From NCBI RefSeq assembly GCF_030272615.1, contig NC_081415.1:626755740-626819739 (forward strand): a DNA stretch of 64,000 bases, written 5' to 3'. A program made the position numbers and the translations under genes. Below, piece after piece: positions 1 to 12,103 of the stretch (its first letter is position 1; the number at the start of each line of letters is the position of its first letter). The notes below the pieces were generated by a model. The model worked only from the letters and a program-made list of their open reading frames with translations, was not told the origin of the DNA and did no database searches. The DNA comes from Cryptomeria japonica. Its lineage: Eukaryota > Streptophyta > Pinopsida > Cupressales > Cupressaceae.

Positions 1-2657
1 CATCCAAAATAAGAACTCTCTTATGCTCTGATAACCCAAGAGTCCCCAAGGTTCTTCTGAAATTCATAAGGCCAAAAGAATTCGCAGAGAACATCAAGAT
101 TGTTCATAACTAGGGCGACATTTATTTATATCCAGTCTCCACAGTTTTCAGAGTTTTTGGTTTCAGGGGTACTCCATTTTTGTTACCTTACCAGGTCCCT
201 CTCAAAGTGGGAATAGCGAAGATCCTTAGGCAAATTGGTGGCCTACAAGAGGCAGAGTTAACAGGCAGAGGCAAAGGGACTATTTTCCCTCCAGCTACCA
301 TAGCCCACCAATTCATAATAACAAATGGAGGCTGGAATTGTTTTGAGGATTTCCTCAAACCTTACCATTTATCTACTGCAGTGTTCAGGTGTGTTGATCC
401 AGAGGACTTCTTCAATGGTGTGTTCAGGAAGAAGGTAGCATGCAGAGGTAGGCCTCATCAATTCCAATTTCCTGAAGACCTCATCAGAAATGAATTTGAT
501 TTAGATGAGCAGGAATTAAGGAAAGAAAAGTGGGTGGCTTACAAGAAAGCCTTGGATTTTGTGCATCAATTTGATGCTAGCTATGAACCATTGTCTAGCT
601 TCTTCCCATTGGAAGAAAAAATAAAGTTTTTGATTGTTTGCTTTGAAGATGTAATGCAAACACTAAAGGAGAAGAGGGAAGCTGTGATTAAAAGCAACCC
701 TGAAAAGGCCAGAGTAATCCTAAGCAGGTCAACTTTCAGCAAGGCAATTCCTCCTGGTGATTACACATTGCATAAGAAATCAGGTTACAGTGTGTTGGTG
801 CCTATAACAAGGGAGCCCTCTACATCCAAAGGAAAGAGGAAGATACAAGATGTCATTGACATCCAAGACAGCCCAAAAAGGCAAAGGGTGGGGAAGGAAG
901 TGCAATCAGATACACCCTTATATTCCCCATCCCAATCCCCTATCCATATAGGAGATGAACAAGCAGCGGCTAAACACCTCTTACAGTTGGGAAGCTTAGG
1001 GGAAATTGCATACACCTATGATGAAGTGGAGGAAGGGATGCCAGAAGAGCCCATTGATGCTGAAATGGATATTACCTCCACTGATCTCAAAGGCCAAGAG
1101 TGGGATCTAGAGATAAAAAAGGCAATTAGTGCCTTTTTAGCTGATGACAACTTTGTCACATTGGAAGCATTTATGCAATTCATTTGGAAACAGCATATAG
1201 ATAGATATAATGCTAGATGTGAGACAAGAAAGGCTGAACAGCCTAATAAAGATCCAGCCTCAGTGGAGGAAGAAATAAAACAGGAGATGATGGAAGAATT
1301 CAAAACCATCACTCCTGAGCAGGGAAGAGATCTAGTAGCACAAGCTGGAGTGCTTATCTTGCTAGAGTGGGATATTGCTGATGCCCTAGTGCTAGATGCA
1401 GTAAGGAATGAGACCAAACCCATGGAAGGGGTTACCTTCAATAAGGATAATGCTGCACTAGTCATGTGGTCTCTTAAGAGAAATGAGAGCAAGAAAGGCA
1501 AAGACACCCCAGGGTCAAGTTACCTTGGTGGAATGATGGTAAAAAGAGTGCAGAGTACAGGGGTAGTAGAGGCTGCAAGTACTGTGTTAGAAACTGCAAA
1601 ATTCAGTGTTGCAGTGGTGGAGAAGGAAGCCAAAGAGAAGGAGGCCCTCCAAATTAAGTTGGAAACAGTTTTAAAGGCCTATAACAGTGCCAAGGAGGAG
1701 GTAAGAGGAAAAGATAGCATCATTGCCAAATTGCAAAGCTAGTTGATGGGATAGCACCAACAAGGTGAGTCTTCAACATTGATGATTTCCTCTTCTCCTG
1801 CAAGACCTCTGCCTACTAGCCCTATTATTGAATTTCCACCATCTCCAGCACCCTCCACCTCTCAAATGATTGAGATCACACCCCAAGAACTAGAAAACCT
1901 GAAGCAGGCTCAGGCCTTATATGCAGGGAAATATGAGGAAAAGGTAAGGGCCACAATCTCTAGTTTTGCAGATACGATAAATGCCTCATTGCTTTACAAC
2001 AATGTGGGAAAAATTATGGAGATATGGAATGAGCTGAGAAGAGATAAGGCAATTTTGACACCCATTTTTGACAGATGGAGACCTAGAGAGCAGGATCTAG
2101 AGTTCATGTGTGTATCCTGTGATGAAGCAAGAGCTAATCCCATTATCAAATCCACTTCTGATGTCACTAAGGTCTTAATGCAATTGGCAACAGAGGCGGG
2201 TAATGTGGATAGAAGGGTTAAATTGCTTAAGAAGAAATACACTGATCAAGTTTGTGAGTTGCTCCTAGGAGTTTTTGCTAATCCGGATCAGTTAAAAGAC
2301 AAGCAGATATGGCTTAAGGAGATAGAAGCCAAATTGTCAGCAAGAGTCAAAGGAATCATTGATCTTGATGATACTTCTTTCTTTTTCGTGACAATACAAG
2401 AGATAGAAAAAATTAAGTCACATTATGGTTTTCTTAATTCAGAAGTCAACAAACTGAGGAATTCTTGGAAAAGGTTGACTAAAAATAAAGATGATGTGAT
2501 TAATTTTTCATGGCCGACAGAAGAGATATATGGTGAGTGGGAAATTAAGTATGCCACCCATGATCCGGAATAGTTGGAGAGCGCCCCTGAAAAGACAGAA
2601 GAGGTTGCAACCAAATAGCCTATTGAACAAACTGCAGAGGCTGAAAAGAGCTTGTAA
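1..2657 (+). pseudogene. LTR-encoded protein, C-terminal part (copy 1)
   Basis: The reading frame is open from base 1 and ends at TAA 2655-2657. It is interrupted by TAG codons at about 112, 1740, 1752 and 2571 and shows no frameshift. It corresponds to the last 885 or so codons of the ORF at 16272-19913. Visible parts are a globular region, a basic stretch resembling a bipartite nuclear-localisation signal (KGKRKIQ followed by KRQRVGK), and a C-terminal segment rich in E, K, A and L that looks coiled-coil. I do not recognise the family. The frame is conserved in three copies while the noncoding flanks also persist, so it is a real element gene, now inactive. Confidence 0.75.
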
Positions 2658-3598
2658 CTGTTTTTTGCGGAAAACTTGTAATCTCTTAATTTTTGAAAAG
2701 AAATGATTGTAACAAACTCTCCTTGAAAGGTCCGAAGCTTTGTGCATCCATGTCGTTATAAATGGATACCAGGACTAGAGGAAAGGGGATCACAAAATTT
2801 TGTAAGAAAACACTGTAGAAATTTATCTGAGCTTTTCTAAGTCTAATGGAGAATCAGAATTTATTGTAATACTCTTTGAACTGAATATCAATATACAGGC
2901 CATCAGTTTTGAGTAAAGCTTTGTGTTGTCTTCAAGTTTGTTCACAAATTTATTTACTGTTTTCATTCTGAATAATCCAGGGTTATTCTGTTTAAATGGA
3001 ATTGCAAAGCAATTTTAGTATAAGTGTTTATTAGCTTTTCTCTTTAGGAGGGAAATTAAATATGCGGGATCACTCATACCAGTAAATTCTTTGGGAGGAC
3101 CTTAGAATTTTGAGGACCATAGCTTAGTTTGGAATGATTGGATTCTTGTATGTGTCAGGCATATATAAAGATTAATAAAAAAACCAAGCTGACGGGAAGT
3201 ATAAAGACGTATTGTTTAAGGGGTTTATTTGAAGTTTAGATGACTCTGTGACCTTGGATAAGGCACTGGTATTAATTGAAGTTGTTTATTGCATGCTTTG
3301 TTGATCGAAATGCTGAATTTAAATACAATTTCCATCCTTTGTTTTCAGTTAATTTCAGAGTGAATAAATCCACTGGTTTTCTGGACTGATTTCCTGTGGG
3401 TTTATGTTCGAAAGTGTGAATTTAATTCACAAAGGTATACCCACCTGGGCTCTGAGGAAGCCCAAAGTGTAGAAGGTCTATCCAAAACTTGTCATATGTT
3501 GCCTTGAAAATTTCCTTATCTTTGATATCTCTCTTGTACCAAGCTTTAAACCATATTAATTTGAGGATGTTAAAGGGAATCAGATTTTGAAGACAACA
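1..3598 (+). repeat. Right part of a protein-coding long LTR (copy 1, cut by window edge)
   Basis: This matches, in the same order, the right 3.6 kb of the LTR at 14800-20852 and of its partner at 28042-32072. It begins at the equivalent of about 17258 in the complete copy. It ends in the same ...GAAGACAACA (3598), where unrelated minus-strand copia sequence takes over. The CA end at an identical position in three copies marks it as an LTR end. Because the left part lies outside the window, I cannot say whether this is a solo LTR or the 3' LTR of a full element. The stretch 2658-3598, after the ORF, is noncoding and conserved in all three copies. Confidence 0.9.
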
Positions 3599-3624
3599 GG
3601 TTCATTCTTCTTCATCTTCTTTGT

Positions 3625-4977
3625 CTATCTAGCCTTCTTTGGCATCTCCTCAGACTCAGTCTCTTCAGATTCCAGTTCATTTGACTTAGTCTTCCTTTTT
3701 CTTTCAAAGACTTTTGCCGGTGCCACTTCTGGTTTCTTCTTTGCAGGTGACTGCTTGGTCACTCTTGGAGTTGCAGTAGTAGTCGGTGCCGATGCTGCAG
3801 GCACTGCCTTTGCCTTCTTTGCTATCGGTTCTTTTCCTTTCTTAACAGAGGGTTCCTCGACCTGTGCAATCCTTTCTAGTTAGGTTCTGGTCCTCTTTGC
3901 CTTAGGATCAAGAGGTGAGGTAATAGGGGTTGAGGCATACCCTTCCAGCATATCGTACATCACCTCATAGCCCATTGACTCCACTTCTTCCATTCTAGGC
4001 TCAACAACCTCCATTAAGCATTTGTCCACCTGGATGGTGAAACAAATGTCATCTTCATATTTCTTGACGATGTCACCTGAAATCCTCATCCTTTGACTCA
4101 TTTTCCATCTAAACTCATCAAAATACTTGTTCAGCACATCAGGGTAACCAGTTTTGATTGCTTGAATGATTTCCTTGATCTGCTTGGTTACCGGTTGGTC
4201 AAGAGACCACTGGACATCTCCTACTCTAGGAAAGTAGTCTTGGAAATAGAAGAACAACCCAACCAATAGTTGTTTGAACTTGAATCTCAATGCATTATCC
4301 TGTTTGATCGACTTCAGATTGGACAAGAGTTGCCTCTGCATACTGGTGCACAGGTCAAATGATGCATCCTCTTTAATCATCCGGTAAGTGCCATTTACTG
4401 CTGTAGTAGATACAGAGTTAATTCTACTGGTAGAGAATGTTTGATAGCCTATCACCATGTAGGCATACTTAACTAGATCATCCTTGATGGAGTTGACTAT
4501 CATGCCTCGTGAATCGCTCACTGAACTGGTGAGCCTTGACATTTCCATTTTGCTTATTGTCCTTAGGGCTGACACTTTCCCTGTGTTGCAGAAACTGGTG
4601 ACTGCATGAATTGCCTGTGGCATGATATCATGCATCCTCTCCAGGTACATCTTTTCACCATGGAACCTGCCTAAAATGATCCTAATATGATCCTCTGTAA
4701 AGTCTTCTAGAAAGTATACAACATTATGGAGTTTCTTCTTCTCTAAGATACTATATTCCAGTTTGATTTTCTTATCCTTTCCACAAAATAGACCTAGTTG
4801 GGAGTGGATGGCTAGAGACCCTAGGTCTTCAATTTTGCAATCAATATAGTCAGAAATTCCCTCTTCTACTATCACTCCAACCAGAACTTGTGATAGGGTA
4901 TTATACTTTGACTTCCTTTGAATGAAACTTTCAAACTCAATGGATGCACTAGAACTGGTATGAGATGTGGAAGCCAT
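3625..4977 (-). pseudogene. Unknown second ORF of the minus-strand copia-like element
   Basis: The ATG is at 4977. The frame runs 365 codons to a TAA at 3880-3882 and continues in phase to a TAG at 3625-3627, about 450 codons in all. The main part is mostly alpha-helical in character and has no motif I can name. The tail after the TAA is rich in Lys, Ala, Pro and Glu, with basic clusters such as ERKRKTK, which could direct nuclear import. A stretch reading LLVGLFFYFQDYF resembles LLMHLFLFKGGDYF in the LTR-encoded protein at 16272-19913, with a similar order of flanking W and K residues. That may mean distant relationship, but it is only an impression. It stands where copia pol would be expected. 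The function is unknown. Confidence 0.6.
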
Positions 4978-5424
4978 TGTAGAATATTTTAAGAACTCGA
5001 GAAATACCTTTAAAATGTGAATTTAGGGCTTCTGGTTCTCCTTCACTCCACACTCCGTCGGTTGCTGAATCACCGCTTTATGTTCTCCACTTGACCGTTT
5101 GCAATTTGAATTTGAATCTCCTTCGTGATTTGTCAATTTCTTGAAATCTCAGCTCAAATCACCTTTTCTTCGCTCTTCTCTTTGAAAAAATTTTCTTCAC
5201 TTGAAAATAGATAGTGAGAAATGATTTGAAAAATGTTTTTATACATGTCTCTCACCTACCACCATTAATGCTCCTCTATTAGGGCGTAAACCCTAATTTA
5301 CCTTTTTACCATTTCCGATCTTCTACCAAGCGACAGGTATCACATACTAGTTAAGGTCTTTAACCGATGTAAACCGGGGGTTCGAAAACATTTCACCGTT
5401 TGCTCCCCCTAAGCCTTTTGAAGC
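4978..5424 (-). other. Noncoding spacer between the two ORFs
   Basis: No supportable ORF is present. On the minus strand there is a purine-rich tract, AGGCTTAGGGGGAGC, near 5402-5416, directly after the end of the zinc-knuckle ORF. It resembles a polypurine tract, but no LTR follows it. The rest looks like a 5' untranslated leader for the ORF starting at 4977. Confidence 0.4.
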
Positions 5425-6702
5425 TTAGTTTGCCGGTTCCAATATTTCCACACTAGGTGCAGAAACTGGTTCCTCTTCCAACATTGTTGGTTTCTTCCTC
5501 CAGGTTTTGTTCATGTCCGCTTGAACTATTTCAACATCAATTTCTCCTTCCGGAGTGACCGGTATATCATCAGATACACTCTTTCTACTTCTACAGAATC
5601 TTACCGCATGACCCGATTTGTTGCAATGATAGCAAATCATTCCAGGTGCTCTCCAGGGTCCATTGTTCATGTTTCCATTCTTCCTTCTACATGTAGTAGC
5701 AATGTGACCATGACCATGACAAATCCAACAGTTTTCTCTCCATCCGGCTGCCACTTGATGGCCACCGCTTCTTGGCTGATGATTCAAGACATTAAACTGG
5801 TTGTGGTTTCGGTTTACAAAAGGTTCGGGACCAACTCCTTGGGTCCTTTGAGGATATCTTCCAGTGTTATTCATCACAGACCTGCATTCAAATGCTCTAT
5901 GCCCAAACTTTTTGCATGCATAACAATGACCATTGAATTTATTGGATCTAGGTACATTGTTAATAAAGTAAGGAAAATTATTGTAAGCTTTGCTCCTACA
6001 TACATTGGCAGTGTGTCCTTCTTTAAGATAGTTAAAGCAAACAGGTTTGAATTTTTGCTTACCTTTTCCTTTGAATTCTGGTTGCTTCTTTGATGCTTCA
6101 GCATTTGTTCCTGAGGATTCTCCTTCCTCATGTCCAGAGAAACCAAGTCCATTGGTATTCTTTGCCAGTCTAGATGACTCAAGCTTTTTCTCTAGCTTAA
6201 TAGTGCTCTTGTTGAACTTAGCAAATATTTCCTTTGACTCAAAGAGTTCTTTGGAAATAGCAGTATTTGTCTCCATTAGGCTTGTATTTTCAGATATGGC
6301 TATGTTCAGTTTATCTTGTACTCCTTCTTTTTCCATTTTGCTTTCATGAAGGCGAGCAGTGAGTGCACTAATCTCTTGTTTCAACTTGGAGATCTCATGA
6401 TCTCTGTCCTTCACCAGATCTTTAGCTTTCCTATGGTTCTCAAGCTCTTGACTAAACCGGATAGTCAGTCCTTCCAACTCCTTTCTCAGATTGGAGTTTT
6501 AATCATTCAACTTATTTACTTCTGCTATCATTACTTCCATGTCTACTTCATCTGCAGAACTATTTTCAGATAGCTCCGTCAGCTTTTCTGCATGTTCTCT
6601 CCTTTTTGCTTGAGATGCCTTGTATTTGACCATAAGATCATCATAGGCTTGCTCAGACTGAGTGAGCCGTTGAGTAAGTTCTCTCAAGGTGTATTCCCCC
6701 AT
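5425..6702 (-). pseudogene. Gag-like protein with coiled coil and four zinc knuckles
   Basis: I place the start at the ATG reading MGEYTLREL (6702), about 40 nt after the primer-binding site. The frame is open even through that site. One TAA at about 6499 interrupts it. The N-terminal 190 residues are heptad-rich coiled coil. The C-terminal half holds four CCHC-type knuckles: CFNYLKEGHTANVC (second Cys changed to Tyr), CYACKKFGHRAFEC, CWICHGHGHIATTC and CYHCNKSGHAVRFC. Such knuckles in retroelement Gag bind RNA during packaging. The usual copia gag N-terminal domain is missing, so this is Gag-like rather than a standard copia Gag. It is the first ORF of the minus-strand element. Confidence 0.75.
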
Positions 6703-6738
6703 ATCTCTTTCCAAGTGGTTAAACTTATAGAAAGGTAG

Positions 6739-6750
6739 GCTCTGATACCA
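6739..6750 (-). promoter_or_regulatory. Primer-binding site, copia type
   Basis: The minus strand reads TGGTATCAGAGC, complementary to the 3' end of plant initiator tRNA-Met and typical of Ty1/copia. It lies two bases inside the LTR end at 6753. Confidence 0.9.
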
Positions 6751-6752
6751 AT

Positions 6753-6920
6753 TGATGAATACTAAGAGGGGGGGTGAATTAGGATGCCAAAAAATATTGC
6801 ACTAAAACACTTAAACAGTCTGAAGATAAACCGGTAAAATAATTTAATAGACAGATGGGTAATCACACATGCAAACCAAAATGCAAATAAAATATTCACC
6901 CACAAAAGCAATACAACTAT
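6753..6920 (-). repeat. Copia-like 5' LTR, fragment 1 (3' end of the LTR)
   Basis: On the minus strand this ends ...ATTCACCCCCCCTCTTAGTATTCATCA in two short blocks, the C-run typical of the 3' end of many plant copia LTRs, then the primer-binding site follows. Its last five bases (6916-6920, ACTAT) are the target duplicated by the insertion at 6921. Confidence 0.85.
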
Positions 6921-7964
6921 TGTAAAGCGGAAAATTGAACCCTAGGTGTTCCCCCACTCCATGGAGAGAGAAAGGAGGTCACTAGGGTTGACAGTTTTCA
7001 CTTAGGAGAGACTTTACATTCAAAAGAGGGGTTGAAACCCACAAGATCCAATTGCACACAATGCAAGACTGGATTCTAAATGAGTTTCAAGGGTTAAAAC
7101 ATCAAGGATACCCTCTTTTGTAAAGAATGTAGATAGAATGATTGAACTAGGAATGCATGTAAAGTAGGAAAGATTCGCTTATAAATGGAGACAAAGACAC
7201 AGGATGAAGCTACGGACCAGAAATTAGCAGTAAAATGTCGAGACGATGTTGTTCGGAAAATTTGAGCAAAAGTTGATGGGACGATGGCACCTTGAGTGCA
7301 CACGGTCCTCTGAAAAATCCGCGAAACGAAGGGGGATCTGTTCGTCTCTGCACAAGGATTCCAGATCTTCAATTACAGCCGCGTACCTGCAACCTACACA
7401 TAGAAAAGAGAGGATGATTGGGGGGTTAGGGATTAGGGGTTTGCCTTTAGGTCAAACCCCGGTTTTGGAATTAACCAAGAAATGAGAATGCTGTAAATGT
7501 AAATGTTTGTAATGTAAACAAGTACTGATACCTTGTTGTAAGAATGTTTGTATTCTTACATGCGAAGGTGTAATGATGTTGTATGTTGTATGTTGTAAGT
7601 GATCTCCTCTTCAATGGTTGAATCCTTGTCTTGAATGTAACACCTAGCCTTGAATGGAGACTTAGAATGCTCAATTGCTTGAAGGAATGCTTGAATGCTT
7701 GAATGTTTGAATGTTTGAATATCACTTCCGCGTCTTGCTCTTGCTTACTTCCTTCTTCTCTTTCTAGGAGAGGAAAAGTAGTTTATATACTTGTCAATTA
7801 GGGTTAGGAGACTGATTTTTCTGACCTTAGGCCGACCTAGAAGCATTGTTTTCTGAATTGCAAACTTAAAGACCCAATGCCCAACAAGAGATCAACATTG
7901 CGCCGCCATCGTGAAGACCCAAATGTAGTTGAAATTGCAAGTGTCACAATTTTAGGATGGTACA
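6921..7964 (-). repeat. 3' LTR of the 7.6-kb gypsy element
   Basis: It starts TGTAAAGCGG and ends GGATGGTACA on the plus strand. On the minus strand a TATATAAAC promoter motif lies at 7781-7789 and is conserved in the partner LTR at 14153-14161. A GGACC-type hairpin with the palindrome GTGCAC lies at 7278-7308. Compared with the partner it lacks about 210 bases holding a GC-rich repeat block. Confidence 0.92.
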
Positions 7965-7979
7965 TTTAGCCCCCACTTT
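7965..7979 (-). promoter_or_regulatory. Polypurine tract
   Basis: The minus strand reads AAAGTGGGGGCTAAA directly before the 3' LTR, the plus-strand DNA primer site. The tract of the giant Tat element (63865-63877) has the same GGGGC...AAA ending. Confidence 0.8.
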
Positions 7980-8761
7980 AGCGGGAGTATAAGCGTACGC
8001 CCATACTTCCGGTAAAGTACAAGGAAACAACATTGAAAAACTTTCACCACGTTAAGGAGGCAAGATACACCAAGCCCCCAATGGACTAAGGATCTTACGA
8101 CTTCGATTGACAAAGTAAAAGGGAAGATCACGAGGGAGAACCATGAATATCAGTAGTAAGATTCCCTCACTATGAGTCATGCAAGAAAAATACCAAAAAT
8201 TTTCAAGGCAAAGCTAAGTTTGTCAAGACATTTTCAAGTATCTTGAAGAGATATGAACGGGGTGTATTCCCCCCTACGTTAAAGCAATCGCACACGCCTC
8301 AATGGGGGTGATTGCTTTAAGGTAGTGATACATAAGAAATGAGAAGGGAAAGGAGCACATTATCACAAAGATTTAGCCCCCAAGTGTGAGATAAACCCAA
8401 GGATAATAGACACAAAACACAAAGCAAGAGGTGACTTCGCTTTCCTTGGGGTCAGTATGCTGTATGATAATTCATGTATATCATATGTATGTATGCATAA
8501 TTGTTCTTCATTCCCCAATCAAGGAAGGTCACCTAGAAGAAGGGAACACATGTGTCTTTTGAGTCAACATGAGAGAGACCAAAAGAGATCTCAATGCTTT
8601 GCATCGTCCTCAAGTAAACAACACTAAGGACAACAAATAGAACAATGAGAATAACACATAGAAGAAGTAACAAAAGAGATCAAGAGAGGAGGAGAGAGTC
8701 TGCTATGCTAATGAAACTAGTCCAGCACATCATCTACCCCCCGATCTTGTTGATCAATATT
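7980..8761 (-). other. 3' untranslated region of the 7.6-kb element
   Basis: This is noncoding sequence between the gag-protease ORF and the polypurine tract. I see no ORF or repeat worth naming. Confidence 0.5.
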
Positions 8762-11700
8762 TCAGGAAGGCAGGAAACACGCTAGAGGAGGAACATCCAA
8801 CACAGCAGATGGAGCTATCACAAGATCCAAACAAGGGCTATGTTCATGTTCCAAGCCACGTTGTTCTTGTCTAGGAGCTAGGATAAGTGCTTTAGAAAAT
8901 GCGTTAGATAAATGGTTATCAACATCAACATATTCATATTCACTATCAGAAGAAAGAGGAGTAACATTTTCATCATGAATAACATTTTCATCTATATCAT
9001 CATCAAGATTTATAAAAATAGGATCTTTAACTTGCACAAGATCAAGACCATCATGCATCTTATGTTTAGGAGATTTTGGCTCAATTTTTGGCTGAGGAGA
9101 AAATAGAATAATACTAGCTGAAGGTGTTTTTGGGGATTGCAAAGTTTGAGAAGTAGTTGCACGAGCTCTAAGACGACACTTTCATCGGTGTTCACGTGTA
9201 GAACGATTTCATCTAGTCTTAGTAGGAAGTTGAGAAGATTGAGGAGGAGGAATGTTCTCATCCTTATCACTTGGGTGTTTAGGTTGTGGTCTCTTAGGTT
9301 GAATAATAGGAGAAGAGGAAGGTCTCTTCTCTCTATAAGAGGAAGGAGGAGGAACTGCTCCATATAAAGGAGGAATATTTGGTTTAGGAAGGAGACCAAG
9401 TCCATCATGACGAGGAGGTATAGGTCTACTTTTAGGAAGTTTATTAGATATAGGCATAGTCACATTCATAGGGAAGGGTTGGGAATCTTCTTGAGGGAAG
9501 ACATTAGTTTTATCTTTCAAAGGAAGAACTTCCTTCTCAAGAACGATAGGAATATCAAGTTTGGGTGTTCTAGGTTCACTTAGAGATAGGATAATATCTT
9601 TTTTCCACTTTTGATAAGATTTGAAAAGATGGTCACTCCGTGGTGGAAGAGATTGGAATTGTTTAGGCCAAAAATAATCAATAGGAACGCTAGAAGTTCT
9701 TTCAGCTGGTTTAAAGAGACTATGATTGACAGTAACAACTTCACCATTATGGGGAAATTTCAAACACTTGTGAATAGGAGAAGCAATAGCTTTCATGGAA
9801 GATAGCCAAGGATAGCCTAGCTTCACACGAAATTGTTCGGACGATGGGATAATAGAAAAGTCCACATCAAGGGGTTTGTTATGGACCTCAATAGGAAATG
9901 TAATAGAACCAACTATAGGAGAAGAAAATGCATCAAATAATTTCACAACCACATTTGTTTTGTCATAGATCACTTGATTCAATTGCAAAGTAAAAAGAAA
10001 TTCTTCAGTAATGACATTAACCATACAAGAAGGATCAATAAGCACTCCACGAAAAGGTTTATTCTTGACTTTTGCAACTATATATAAAGGACCATCAGGT
10101 GCCCTAATAGTTTCACTGGAATCAAATGTGATGGAAGGTTCTTTAGGGATTTTTTGCTACTCTACAAAGTTAATTACATTCGGAGTCATAGACACAAGAC
10201 TATCAGGTGAGAAAGAGGAATCATTAGTCTCAATCACATTAGAGGTATGAGAAGGTAATGGATCAGTAAAAATCTTAAGATTTTGGTTAGGAGGAGCTAT
10301 AGATGTGTTGCCTTTATCATTTACACCAGAAACAGAGATAGTATTATTATCAATCAAATCTTGAATTTTACTCTTTAAAGAAAAACATTTTTCGGTATCA
10401 TGCCCAGGTTGACGATGAAATTGACAAAAAGATTTGTTATCAAAATAGGGTGAATTAATCTTTGCAAGATCTATTTGCCTTATAGGAGGGAGGGTAAGCA
10501 CATTTTTTTCCAATATCTTATTCATAATACTATGCAATGATTCATTCAAAGGAGTAAACTTTCTTTCTTTCTTGAAAAATTTAGAAATAGGAGGCACACC
10601 TGATGCTGCATTCACATTGTTGTTGATGATGTTTTCATTGAACTTAATGGACTCTATGTTCAGTTTAAACTTCCCAAATGGTTGTTGACTACTATCACCC
10701 TTATCACTCGGAGCCATAGGATTTGCTTGTTCCATTTGACTCACAGTCAGTTGATAATTGTGAAGAGTTGCGCACAACTGTTGGAAAGAAGTAAACTCAA
10801 AAAACAAAAGTTTTTCTCTAATATCTTTTTGTAAATTAGAAATAAAGATTCTTTGAATATCATTGTTAGGTACTGGAAAAGAAATTTGAGCATACAAATG
10901 CTTATATCTACCAATGAAATCAGTCACTTTCTCTTTAACACCTTGTTTACAATGCATTAAATCAATCAAAGTAACTTTAGGACTTATATTGTTTTGAAAT
11001 TGTTGAATAAAAGCATTTGCAAGTTGTTGGAAAGAAGTGACAGAATAGGAAGGCAACGAGCAATACCATTGTAGAGCTTTATCTCTTAATGTTCTAGTAA
11101 ACAGTTTTGCAAGCAACCTTTGGTCATGAGCAAAATCAATACATATTGTTTGAAAGGTCTTAACATGTGTTAGAGGATCACCCTGACCATTATAAAGCTC
11201 CAATTGCGGGATTTCAACATGCTTAGGGGGAATAGCTCGAACAACGTCAAGAGAAAGTGGGCTCGCAACATCAAATGTGGGCACACTAAACTTAGATTGA
11301 TTCATAGAGGCAATCTGTTGCTGTAAAGAAGAGACAATTTGTGCAAGATTGTTAATGGTCGCTTTAGTCGAAGAGTTCATATTAGATGTGTTAGATTGTG
11401 ATGGAGGTATTATGTTATTGAAAGAAGGTATTGATTGAGAGTAAGGTGGTGGGACACTATGATAGTTAGTCATAGGAGATGATTGGAAAGGAGGAACACT
11501 ACAAGGAACACTCATTGAAGGAATGAATGAAGACGTAGGATTGAATGAAGGAAGAGGGTTGATTGAAGAAGAAGGATTGCCCCCATGACTGGTGATCATA
11601 GGTGGAATGTCTTGTATTGAAGTAGTCATTATGTTTGATGTAAAAGTAGGTATACTAGCAATAGGAGTTGTCAAAGGAATAGAATGATTGACTTGAGTAG

Positions 11701-12103
11701 GAGGTTGTGTATAACCTAAAGTTTCGGCACAACTCTTCATAGGCATCACATTCGAATCCACAATGTGTGCAATACTACGCAAAATATCAATTCCATTCTT
11801 ATCACTTTGAACCATACGTTTTAGACCCTTAATTAATGAAAGAGCTTGACTATCGGGGTATTCTTGAGACATCCATCACTGAAAATCATCAAATTGGTTA
11901 TCTAATTTCGAAAGTTGTTCTACAGGAACCTCATGGAGAGCTTCTTCATCATTAAGAGGATTAGAGGAATTATCCATGTCCTCGTTAAAAAGGCCATTCA
12001 AATTATGTTCCATCTCCTCAGTAATTAAACCTTGGAAAGACTTAATTCTAAGGCTTCGTCTAACGGGAATAGTGTAAGTAGGGCTTATTGTTGTAAAACT
12101 CAT
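8762..12103 (-). pseudogene. Gag-protease polyprotein (Tat-like), broken
   Basis: A single frame of about 1,114 codons runs from ATG 12103, broken by several nonsense codons (11876, 10157 and around 9190-9210) without frameshift. In order it has an S/P/N-rich N-terminus; the retrotransposon Gag core (ALQWYCSLPSYSVTSFQQL); a Tat-type finger CQFHRQPGHDTEKC followed by KIQDLID; a protease region with LIDPSCMVNVI where a retroelement protease has D-S/T-G, so the active site is altered; and GYPWL, the counterpart of GRPWL. An acidic tail follows, and no polymerase or integrase comes after it. Gag would form particles, and replication enzymes would have to come from another element. Confidence 0.85.

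Noticed and set aside
1016-1507. Minus-strand ORF of 163 codons, repeated at 18272-18763 and 29496-29987
   Set aside because: It is conserved only because it lies opposite the LTR-encoded frame. Its Ser/Leu-rich translation is what the reverse of that frame gives.
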